From Woeseiaceae bacterium (GTDB lineage: Bacteria; Pseudomonadota; Gammaproteobacteria; Steroidobacterales; Woeseiaceae): 38,126 bases of DNA. The translations under genes and the position numbers were made by a program. How positions within the stretch are numbered: the stretch's first letter is position 1; the number at the start of each line of letters is the position of its first letter. Shown in pieces: positions 24,410 through 31,935 of this stretch. Where the stretch lies: positions 43,953 through 82,078 of the forward strand of contig WVYQ01000006.1 of the NCBI GenBank assembly GCA_011772865.1, written 5' to 3'. Under the pieces are notes generated by a model. It saw only the letters and a list, made by a program, of their open reading frames with translations. It was not told where the DNA came from and searched no databases.

Positions 24410-25069
24410 GTGCCAATAGGGCTTTACGAAAAGCTTCGACGCGCGATTCTGGCAGGCCTCCTGGGGGCTCAGGTGCTCGCTTGTGCGTTTGCCGGTACTC
24501 TCGAGGTCACCGTGCTGGATCCGGCCGATGAGCCGGTCCCGGATGTAGCAGTCTACGTGTCCTACGCATCCGGTGGTCCGAAGACAATGCCGGGCACCGC
24601 CGTAATGGACCAGAAGGACACACGTTTCGTGCCGCATATGCTGGTCGTGCAAAAGGGTACGTCGGTCGAATTTCCCAACAGCGATGTGGTTGCCCACCAC
24701 GTCTATTCATTTTCAAAGCCCAATAATTTCGCTTTGGCGCTGTACAAGGGTGATCCGCACGATCCCATTACCTTCCAACACGATGGCATCGTCACCCTCG
24801 GCTGCAACATTCACGACCACATGCTGGCATATATCGTGGTCGTCGATTCCGATGCCTATGGCAAGACGGGCAAGGACGGGCGGGTGGCCATCGATCTCGA
24901 TGACACGGCCAAAGACGCGACGCTCCACATCTGGAGCCCCCGAATACGGGACAAAAAGGTCTCAAGGGCGGTAAGCGCTGCATCGCAGGCAGTGACGTTT
25001 ACCCTCGAGAAAAAACTGCGACCGGCGCACGATCCCGGCGAAGAGGTACTGCAATGGTCCGAGTACTGA
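24410..25069 (+). CDS. Secreted cupredoxin-like (plastocyanin/amicyanin-type) protein
   Basis: A 219-residue protein with an N-terminal signal peptide (hydrophobic core about 12-28, cleavage after AFA). Residues 30-60 form a strand-rich segment (GTLEVTVLDPADEPVPDVAVYV), and 70-150 a cupredoxin domain with type-1 copper ligands: His in VVAHHVYSF (H96 or H97) and GCNIHDHMLAY giving C132, H135 and M138, the CxxHxxM spacing of amicyanin. H137 is an extra nearby His. Relatives are often annotated 'methylamine utilization protein', but no methylamine dehydrogenase genes are here. The start is a GTG at 24410 because no ATG precedes the signal peptide. Its end overlaps the porin-like gene by 16 bases, so both are co-transcribed. 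It may carry electrons or sense copper in the periplasm. Confidence 0.8.
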   Translation: MPIGLYEKLRRAILAGLLGAQVLACAFAGTLEVTVLDPADEPVPDVAVYVSYASGGPKTMPGTAVMDQKDTRFVPHMLVVQKGTSVEFPNSDVVAHHVYSFSKPNNFALALYKGDPHDPITFQHDGIVTLGCNIHDHMLAYIVVVDSDAYGKTGKDGRVAIDLDDTAKDATLHIWSPRIRDKKVSRAVSAASQAVTFTLEKKLRPAHDPGEEVLQWSEY

Positions 25070-26310
25070 GATCGCTACTGTTTCTGGGTGCGCTCGTGAC
25101 TGCCGGCGCCTCCGTCGCACAGGACGTCGGCGAACGGGCTGATCTGGTTGGCGGCGCCGATATTTCGCTAATAGCCGTGTCCGGGTACGAGTCCTGGACC
25201 GACGGATTGGTTGGGAAACTCCGGTTCAGCGACGACGGCGTCTACCTCGGTCGAGCGTTTGTCGACTTTGACGGCCGACTGACCGACACATTGAAAGCAT
25301 CGTTTGCCGTGGAGGCTTACGGCGATGATCTCGGCAACGCGGTCGACCTGACGGAAGCCTTTCTCGAGTGGCGACCCGTGCCGCGCTCCGCTAATCGCTA
25401 CCGGGTCAAGGTCGGGGCATTTTATCCCAGGATCTCTCTCGAGAACGTCGAAAGCGGGTGGACCAATCCCTATCTGCAGAATTCATCGGCGATCAATACC
25501 TGGGTGGGAGAGGAACTTCGCGCGTTCGGCACCGAGTTGTCGTGGTCACGCAAGCCGCCGAGTCTCGATGGCAGACAGGAGTTCGGGATCAATGCAGCCG
25601 TTTTCTGGGGCAATGACCCAGCCGGATCACTGCTTGCCTGGAAAGGGTGGTCGATACACGATCGCCAATCCCGATTCAGCGACAAGCTGCCATTACCGCC
25701 ATTACCGCAGATTCAGCCCGGCGGCGTATTTGAGGAGCAGGATCCTTACGTTGAGCCATTTCGTGAAATCGATGACAGTGCCGGCTACTACGTGAATCTC
25801 GAGTGGCGTATTGCCAACCGCCTGCTGATACGGGCAATGACCTACAACAACGAGGCGGACCCGACCGCACACGATAGCGGGCAATACGCCTGGTATACCG
25901 AGTTCGAACATATCGGGCTACAGGCAACCCTGCCTGGTGGTGTCGGGCTTATTGCGCAGTGGATGGACGGGTCGACCGTAATGGGGCCGAACCTGGGCGG
26001 CGGCATTCACCCGGTCGATGTCGAATATGACAGCTACTTCGCGCTGCTGACGAAACAATGGGGCTCCCATCGCGTCTCGGCTCGCTACGACAATTTTGGA
26101 ATGACACAGAATGACTCGACGCGCGAGGATAACAATCCCGAGTCAGGCCATGGTTGGACCGTGGGCTATCGCTACCAGATGACTGACGGCTTTGCGCTGC
26201 GCGTCGAATGGCTCAGTATCAAGACGCATCGATGCGCGCACGTCTATTACAGGCTGGATCCGACTGTGACCGAGGAGCAGGCTCAGCTCACGTTGCAACT
26301 GCGTTTCTAG
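25054..26310 (+). CDS. Porin-like outer-membrane beta-barrel protein, function unknown
   Basis: A 418-residue protein with a signal peptide ending in ASVAQ (about residue 23). The rest is alternating-residue beta-strands with aromatic girdles: GYESWTDGLVGKLRF, YLGRAFVDFDGRLTD, YRVKVGAFYPRISLENV, YYVNLEWRIANRLLIRAM, SHRVSARYDNFGM and a last strand AQLTLQLRF ending in Phe. This is consistent with a 16-18-strand outer-membrane barrel inserted by BAM. I do not recognise a named family with certainty. It is coupled to the cupredoxin-like gene by a 16-base overlap and lies opposite the EAL sensor gene. It could admit a metal or an organic solute. Its end is convergent with a BCCT gene, 64 bases away, with no clear terminator. 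Confidence 0.75.
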   Translation: MVRVLRSLLFLGALVTAGASVAQDVGERADLVGGADISLIAVSGYESWTDGLVGKLRFSDDGVYLGRAFVDFDGRLTDTLKASFAVEAYGDDLGNAVDLTEAFLEWRPVPRSANRYRVKVGAFYPRISLENVESGWTNPYLQNSSAINTWVGEELRAFGTELSWSRKPPSLDGRQEFGINAAVFWGNDPAGSLLAWKGWSIHDRQSRFSDKLPLPPLPQIQPGGVFEEQDPYVEPFREIDDSAGYYVNLEWRIANRLLIRAMTYNNEADPTAHDSGQYAWYTEFEHIGLQATLPGGVGLIAQWMDGSTVMGPNLGGGIHPVDVEYDSYFALLTKQWGSHRVSARYDNFGMTQNDSTREDNNPESGHGWTVGYRYQMTDGFALRVEWLSIKTHRCAHVYYRLDPTVTEEQAQLTLQLRF

Positions 26311-26374
26311 TTGAACCAGTAACAGTTCAGAAGTATTCCCAGGCAGGCCAGAACGGGGATTGAGCGATTGCGCA

Positions 26375-27928
26375 TCATTTCGGCTCACTACGCAGGCCCT
26401 GCACGAGCCCCACGCACATAATCAACAACACCACGCCGAACGGCAGGCCGATTGAAATCGTCAGCGCCTGCAGTGACGCCATGCCGCCGCCGAGCATCAA
26501 GGCAACGGCCACGAGACCGGCCAGCAGGCACCAGAATACGCGCTGCTGTACCGGCGCGTTCATCTTGCCGCCGGCCGTTATGATGTCCATGACGAGAGAG
26601 CCCGAATCGGCAGAAGTTACGAAGAAGATCGCGATCAGGAAAACACTGATCGTCGATACGACACCCGTAAACGGCAGCTGCTCGAGCATCTTGAACAAGG
26701 CAAGCTCGGGCACCGACTCAGCGACGCCACGGTAGCCATCGGTGAACAGCTGATCGAGCGCCGTGCCGCCGAACGTCGACATCCACACGAGTCCGATGAC
26801 CGTAGGAATGATCAATACCCATGTGATGAACTCGCGCACCGTGCGCCCGTAACTCACCCTCGCAATGAACATGCCGACAAACGGCGACCACGATATCCAC
26901 CACGCCCAGTAGAAAGTTGACCAGCCGTGCAGGAAGTCGGTGTCCTCGCGGCCGATCCAGTTGCTGAGGCCTGGCAGGTAATAGAGATAGTCGACAAAAG
27001 ATTTGAATATCGTTGCGATCACGACGACTGTCGGGCCGGCGATCAGTACGAACAGCAAGAGGCCCGCCGCCATTGCCATGTTGAGTTCGCTCAGTCTTTT
27101 GACGCCTTTATCGAGGCCCGCGATGACCGACACCAACGCGATCGAGATGATGACGAGGATCAGTATCACCTTGGTCGTGTTTCCGGGCGCCACGTCGAAC
27201 AGGTAGTTGAGCCCTCCGGCGATCTGCTCGGCACCGAAACCCAGCGATACGGCCAGGCCGAACAGGGTGGCCATGACGGCAACCGTATCGACGAAATGGC
27301 CGAAGGGTCCCCATACCGCGTTGCCGATCAACGGGAAGAACGCCGAACGCAAGGTCAGTGGCAGGCCACGGTTGAAGCAGAAAAATGCCAGCGACAGTCC
27401 GACGACGGCGTAGATCGCCCAGGCATGCAGCCCCCAGTGATTGATGGCCGCGGCCATCCCGACAGCTCTTGCCCTGGCAGTGTCGGCCGGGTCGATCCCG
27501 AGTGGCGGGGTCAGAGAATGCGTGACCGGTTCGAGAACACCGAAAAACATGAGGCCGATGCCGACGCCGGCTGCAAACAGCATCGCCAGCCAGCCGAGGT
27601 AGCCATAGCGTGGCTTCGCGTCGGGTCCGCCGAGCCGGATTCGGCCCAGTTTCGAGAATGCGACCGCGAGACAAAACAGCACGAACAAGTTTGCGCTGAT
27701 GACGAAAAACCAGTCGAACGTCGACGTAATCCAGACGCGCATGTCGCCGAACATAACGGCGGCCTGTTCCTGGAATAGCAGGGTGCCGATAACCAGGGCA
27801 ACGGCGAGGATCGCAGAAATGACGAATACCGGGTTATGAATATCCAGCCCGAGGATCTGGATGTTGTGTTCGCCAACCTCGTGATCGATGTTGGTCTGAT
27901 GCGGGGCACTGTGCTGTTCGTCGCTCAA
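26375..27928 (-). CDS. BCCT family betaine/choline/carnitine transporter, classical type
   Basis: A 517-residue inner-membrane transporter of the BCCT (BetP-like) family with about twelve helices. It has the glycine-rich GVGIGLMFFGVLEP of helix 3, the helix-4 aromatic box HWGLHAWAIY (W165, W170, Y173) and the family signature GWSTFYWAWWISWSPFVGMFIARVSYGR (336-363) with W341, W343, W344 and W347. These aromatic residues match the betaine-binding box of BetP. The start is a TTG (27928), preceded by a strong ribosome site GGAGGT at 5 bases, and overlaps the upstream BCCT stop (TTGA). It likely imports glycine betaine or a related quaternary amine. It is the last gene of the eight-gene cluster. 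Confidence 0.93.
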   Translation of the reverse strand: MSDEQHSAPHQTNIDHEVGEHNIQILGLDIHNPVFVISAILAVALVIGTLLFQEQAAVMFGDMRVWITSTFDWFFVISANLFVLFCLAVAFSKLGRIRLGGPDAKPRYGYLGWLAMLFAAGVGIGLMFFGVLEPVTHSLTPPLGIDPADTARARAVGMAAAINHWGLHAWAIYAVVGLSLAFFCFNRGLPLTLRSAFFPLIGNAVWGPFGHFVDTVAVMATLFGLAVSLGFGAEQIAGGLNYLFDVAPGNTTKVILILVIISIALVSVIAGLDKGVKRLSELNMAMAAGLLLFVLIAGPTVVVIATIFKSFVDYLYYLPGLSNWIGREDTDFLHGWSTFYWAWWISWSPFVGMFIARVSYGRTVREFITWVLIIPTVIGLVWMSTFGGTALDQLFTDGYRGVAESVPELALFKMLEQLPFTGVVSTISVFLIAIFFVTSADSGSLVMDIITAGGKMNAPVQQRVFWCLLAGLVAVALMLGGGMASLQALTISIGLPFGVVLLIMCVGLVQGLRSEPK

Positions 27929-29460
27929 GTGTGACCTCCAGTCGCAAGTTCCCGCGCAATCTTTGGTGCCACCCAGAGCGACGGCAGCAATATCAGCGAC
28001 ACGGGCACCGCAGTTACGACAATGAAGTACTGTAGAGCGCCGATGCCGCCCGATCCAATGGAAATCAAGATCATGGCCACGGTACCCATGATAACGCCCC
28101 AGAAGACGCGCAGCAGGGTGGGCGGATCATCGGTGCCCGTCATCACCATGGAAATCGTATAGGTCATGGAGTCGCCAGTCGTGGCGACGAATATGGTTGT
28201 CAGTATCAGGAATAGCAGCGATACCAGGAAACCGAGCGGCAACTGCTGCGTAATCGCGAGCAGCGCGGCCGGCATGTTGAACCCCTCGAATGGGACCGAT
28301 ATGGCGCCCGGGTTGGCAAGTTCGAACGCAACGCCCGAGCCGCCAACGATCGTAAACCAGAATGTCGTTACGATCGGCGCCACTACCGATACCGTCAGTA
28401 CTATCTCGCGGATACGGCGACCGTTGGAAATCCTGGCGATGAACATCGCCATCAGCGGCCCGTACCCCAGGAACCAGCCCCAGAAGAACACCGTCCACTG
28501 ATTCAGCCACGCGGTGTCGGCACGAAACGTGGCCATCGGCAAGAACTTGGCCAGGTACAAACCGGAGGCATTGATATAGCTGTCGAAAATGAATGCGGTC
28601 GGTCCGGCTATGAGCATGAATGTCATCAGTAGCAGTGCCAGGAACACATTGAACGTGCTCAGTAACTGGATGCCGCGCTGGATGCCGGTGACGGTCGAGA
28701 TCGTATACACACCGATGAGACCGAGAATAATCAGCGACTGGGTCAGGTAGGTGTTGGGGATACCGAAGAGGTCGTTGAGCCCGTAGCTCACCTGCAGACC
28801 GAGAAAGCCGATCGGCCCGACCGTGCCGGCGACGACCGCGAGCACGCAGGCCGCGTCGATGATGCCGCCATACCAGCCACGTATAACGCGTTCGCCAAAC
28901 ACCGGGTACAACAGAGTGCGCGGTTTTAATGGTAGCCCCTTGTTGTAATGCAGGTGCATGAAAACGATTGTTGTGAGGCTGCCGAGAATCCCCCAGGCGA
29001 GAAAACCCCAATGCATGTAGCTTTGCGCCAGTGCCGGATAGACAGCGGCCGATGATGACGCGGCGACGTCGAATACGGGTGGCGGCGCCACGAAGTGGGC
29101 CATCGGCTCTGCAGCAGCGAAAAACACGCCACCACCCGCCAGCAGCGTGCACATGATGATGGCAAACCACTTGAACGAGGTGATCTCCGGTTGCGCCAGG
29201 TTTCCGAGCCGCGGCTTGCCCCACGGGGATATGGCAACGACGAGGCCTATTCCAAACGTAGCGAGCAGCAGCGCTTGCCAGTATGCGCCGAACAGTCGCG
29301 TCGAAGTCGCATAGGCGGCATTGACCATCTCGGACAGGTAATCGATATTCACGATCGCTGCCACGACGAAAGCGACCAGGAATCCGCCGCTGATAATGAA
29401 CGTGGGCCAGTCGATGGCGCGTGCGGAAAAATGTTCCGGCTGGTGTTCGGTCGTTTTCAT
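27925..29460 (-). CDS. BCCT family transporter, divergent aromatic box
   Basis: A 511-residue inner-membrane BCCT protein. The family core is clear: MHWGFLAWGILGSL in helix 4, QWTVFFWGWFLGYGPLMAMFIARISNGR (321-348) and TTIFVATTGDSMTYTIS. Relative to BetP and to the neighbouring transporter it differs at the ligand box. Helix 4 keeps W151 and W156 but has L159 in place of Tyr, and helix 8 has F330 and Y333 where classical members have Trp. Helix 3 also reads GGGVFFAAAEPM instead of GxGIGLMFxG. It therefore likely carries a different zwitterion or uses a different coupling ion. It starts 2 bases after the DUF3726-like stop and overlaps the next BCCT start by 4 bases. Confidence 0.92.
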   Translation of the reverse strand: MKTTEHQPEHFSARAIDWPTFIISGGFLVAFVVAAIVNIDYLSEMVNAAYATSTRLFGAYWQALLLATFGIGLVVAISPWGKPRLGNLAQPEITSFKWFAIIMCTLLAGGGVFFAAAEPMAHFVAPPPVFDVAASSSAAVYPALAQSYMHWGFLAWGILGSLTTIVFMHLHYNKGLPLKPRTLLYPVFGERVIRGWYGGIIDAACVLAVVAGTVGPIGFLGLQVSYGLNDLFGIPNTYLTQSLIILGLIGVYTISTVTGIQRGIQLLSTFNVFLALLLMTFMLIAGPTAFIFDSYINASGLYLAKFLPMATFRADTAWLNQWTVFFWGWFLGYGPLMAMFIARISNGRRIREIVLTVSVVAPIVTTFWFTIVGGSGVAFELANPGAISVPFEGFNMPAALLAITQQLPLGFLVSLLFLILTTIFVATTGDSMTYTISMVMTGTDDPPTLLRVFWGVIMGTVAMILISIGSGGIGALQYFIVVTAVPVSLILLPSLWVAPKIARELATGGHT

Positions 29461-29462
29461 GA

Positions 29463-30209
29463 TTACGCTTCCCCTGCGCCGCGACGAGATTGTTCGGTTG
29501 CAGCGACGAGAATCGTTTCGGCAGTCGCAGACAGCGTGGCGAGGAGGTCGTCGCTGACCGCAAGACCATGCTCGATTGCCGCCTGGTAATGCGTCTTCAT
29601 GTCAGCCGCGGAGACATGGCAGGCGCATGCGGAACGCACGTCGCCATCGGCAAATTCCGCCAGGATCGACTCCAGTTGCTGTTGCTGCTCGTGGCAGGCG
29701 AAGTCAAGTGACGTCTCGCTCGCGCTATGTCTGGGCTTTGTCTGCATTCGTCGATAATCCGGGGTACCGCACTTTGTGTCGATTGTTGCGATGTGTTGGT
29801 ACTTGCTGTCGGCCCAGTAAGCTACAGCGCCGGCGCCACGTTGCGCACACAACTCGAGGGCCGGCACGATCGCCATCCGACTATAGCACTGCTGTACTTT
29901 GAGCCGGCCAAAGCCCTCCTGGCCCAGCAGCGCCATGGCAAGATCGGCAATAGAACGGCCGCGTGCAAGCATACTGCTGCCTCTGGCATCCAGTGTCATG
30001 ACGTCATTGTCGATAGCCGTGATCTCCAGTCCGCCCGCGACCTTGCCAAGGCGTTGCCAATGTTCCTCGACCAGTTCGAGACCCCGCATGCCGTGAGATT
30101 CCAGCCATACAGCGGCTCGGGCGGCATCTTCGTAATCTGCCTGGCAATACCCCAGTCCCTCAAACGCCCGCTTGAGCAACGACGTCAGCTCATTTATCGA
30201 GACGTTAAT
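29463..30209 (-). CDS. DUF3726-like protein of unknown function (probable ATT start)
   Basis: A 248-residue soluble protein without signal peptide or membrane helices. Its N-terminus, NVSINELTSLLKRAFEGLGY then EDAARAAVWLESHGMRGLEL, resembles DUF3726 proteins, which I recall beginning with a VSLNE-like strand one or two residues after Met. In this frame no ATG, GTG or TTG lies at that point; the codon there is ATT (30209-30207), with an AAAGGCGG ribosome-site-like stretch a few bases upstream. The ATT shares one base with the previous gene's TAA (ATTAA). A TTG ten codons downstream would cut into the conserved part. It sits between an unknown 576-residue protein and two BCCT genes. No catalytic motif is evident; several Cys occur in its second half. 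The start and family call are moderately sure. Confidence 0.65.
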   Translation of the reverse strand: MNVSINELTSLLKRAFEGLGYCQADYEDAARAAVWLESHGMRGLELVEEHWQRLGKVAGGLEITAIDNDVMTLDARGSSMLARGRSIADLAMALLGQEGFGRLKVQQCYSRMAIVPALELCAQRGAGAVAYWADSKYQHIATIDTKCGTPDYRRMQTKPRHSASETSLDFACHEQQQQLESILAEFADGDVRSACACHVSAADMKTHYQAAIEHGLAVSDDLLATLSATAETILVAATEQSRRGAGEA

Positions 30210-31935
30210 TGAGCCGCCTTTGTTGCATTGTCGGCATAACCGGGAAGTACCAGTCGTCTGCGAAGTCGGCGCCGATGTCGTCTGCCAGCGGGGCACCCTG
30301 GAACATCGTGTTACGCACCCACAAGCGCGATTTCGGGTCGAACTTGCTGACACCGAAGAACGACAATTTGCAACGCAGCAGATGAATGGGAAGGACATCG
30401 GCATCGAGAAGGTTGGTGCGAATATCGCCGTAGGCCGATTGGGTCAGCGACTGCACCCTGCGCAGGGTGCTGCGCAGTTCCGGGAAACGGATGGCAAATT
30501 CTGCAACCGATTGGCAGGCGCCTGCTTCGATCGAAGCGCAAATGAGGTCGTAGCATTGCCGTACATCATAGGCGACCGCCAGGGGCATTGCCTTATCCTC
30601 GCCAGGATCCACGCCACGCTGGCCGAGCCTCGGCTCGGACTTCTCCATCGACCGATACCAGAATACATCGCGACAGTGCGGCTCGGAAAAGTCGATGTCC
30701 AGCGCCCAGTCATAGTGGTTCTCTATCAATGCCTTCGTGTCTGCCAGCGATTGTCCAGGCATCAGTTCGAGGGACTCGTCAACACAAAGCGCATCTTCGA
30801 GTTCGTCGGTCAGCTCGGGATACAGTTCCATCAACAGCGAGTTGATGAGTTCCTGGGTCTCCGGGCTCACACATTGCGATGCATGCTCGACGAGTTCGGC
30901 CCAGTCCAAAAGTTCGCGGGAACCGGCCCAGTCGTGGATGTCGTCGAGTTCCCCGATCACCGTGGCATTACATTTGTTTTGCAGTTCGTTGTCCGTCGCG
31001 ATTTGGCGCAGGTGCAGCGATGCCTTCTGCAGCAGGCACTGCAGATAGCCGCGATTCTCGGCGGTAGGGGATCCGTACCGGATCACGCGAGCCAGCGCGG
31101 TCTCGCGCACCTCGACCCAGCGGCTGATCAACTGCGGGTGATTTATCAGGAAGGGCGCCATGCCGAGGCCCGTGGCATTACCGATGCCGAAGTAGCGTTT
31201 GATCGCAGCGTCCATTTTGACGGCCGTGCCGGGCGCACGGGCGTGTGCGATATGGTCGGCCTGGGCGAGACTGAACTCGCGAATCATGTAGCAGGTGAAC
31301 ATCTCGGCGGCGAAGGGCCGGGCGAAGTCAGGGTGCGTTGAGCGCACTTTCAGCCAGTCGGCCATTCCGAACTTGCCGCTGCCATAAACTGCGGTCGTGC
31401 GGTACAGGTAGCCGATGCGTGCGATGGTCTCGAGTGCGGGCTGCCGGCCGGCGGCGAGCTCGCCGATTACGTAGTCGAAGTTGCGGGAACTCTTGTTGGC
31501 GCGCGACAACACGATGCAGCGTGCGTCGACGCGGCCGGCTTCCTGCAATGGCACATTGGCCCGCAGCATCTGCATCTGTTCGTCATCGACGTCGCCCGCA
31601 CAGAGCGTTACGGTCATGTCCCACTGGTCGGCGATGACGCGGTCGCTGCGCCTGGCGGGCTCGAGGTAGTCGGCGAACACGACGAAACTGAAACGGCCGT
31701 GCGGGGCATCGATCGTGTAGATCGCCGTGCCGTAACCCTCTGCATCCAGGTCCCATGTCTTGCAGTGAATCTGCCAGCGCTCGTTCATTACATGGCGCAG
31801 AAGAATGCGCATGAAGCTCAACCGATACGGGTGCAGTGAGCCCAGCCGCTCGAGATCCAGAACCGTGGACGCAGGGCGCAGCTGCAACGGCGTCGTGGCC
31901 TGGTCATGCGCCGGAGTTTTACCTCGGCCGGGCAT
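30205..31935 (-). CDS. Conserved-looking 576-residue protein of unknown function
   Basis: A large soluble protein with no signal peptide or membrane segment. I do not recognise a named domain. Stretches that look conserved are LHPYRLSFMRILLRHVMNERW (about 34-54), GYGTAIYTIDAPHGRFSFVVFADYL, LRANVPLQEAGRVDARCIVLSRANKSSRNFDYVI, YLYRTTAVYGSGKFGMADW, FGIGNATGLGMAPFLINHPQLI, and near the end FGVSKFDPKSRLWVRNTMFQGAPLADDIG (quoted as motif markers). The invariant-looking Arg, Asn and Gly residues suggest an enzyme or nucleotide/ligand-binding protein. Its ATG directly follows the M19-homologue TGA, and its TAA overlaps the DUF3726-like start, so it is an integral part of the cluster. I infer a role with DUF3726 in handling the imported substrate. 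Confidence 0.7.
   Translation of the reverse strand: MPGRGKTPAHDQATTPLQLRPASTVLDLERLGSLHPYRLSFMRILLRHVMNERWQIHCKTWDLDAEGYGTAIYTIDAPHGRFSFVVFADYLEPARRSDRVIADQWDMTVTLCAGDVDDEQMQMLRANVPLQEAGRVDARCIVLSRANKSSRNFDYVIGELAAGRQPALETIARIGYLYRTTAVYGSGKFGMADWLKVRSTHPDFARPFAAEMFTCYMIREFSLAQADHIAHARAPGTAVKMDAAIKRYFGIGNATGLGMAPFLINHPQLISRWVEVRETALARVIRYGSPTAENRGYLQCLLQKASLHLRQIATDNELQNKCNATVIGELDDIHDWAGSRELLDWAELVEHASQCVSPETQELINSLLMELYPELTDELEDALCVDESLELMPGQSLADTKALIENHYDWALDIDFSEPHCRDVFWYRSMEKSEPRLGQRGVDPGEDKAMPLAVAYDVRQCYDLICASIEAGACQSVAEFAIRFPELRSTLRRVQSLTQSAYGDIRTNLLDADVLPIHLLRCKLSFFGVSKFDPKSRLWVRNTMFQGAPLADDIGADFADDWYFPVMPTMQQRRLN

Noticed and set aside
24410-25069. Methylamine dehydrogenase electron carrier assignment for the cupredoxin
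   Set aside because: No methylamine dehydrogenase, maturation or quinone cofactor genes lie nearby; only the copper-site spacing resembles amicyanin.
28127-29569. 480-codon minus-strand frame overlapping the upstream BCCT gene
   Set aside because: Another frame of the same DNA; very Arg/His-rich, whereas the BCCT frame has clear helices and family motifs.
30172-31341. 389-codon plus-strand frame opposite the 576-residue unknown gene
   Set aside because: Shadow frame: no ribosome site and no domain, and the minus strand carries the protein-like sequence with tight operon spacing.
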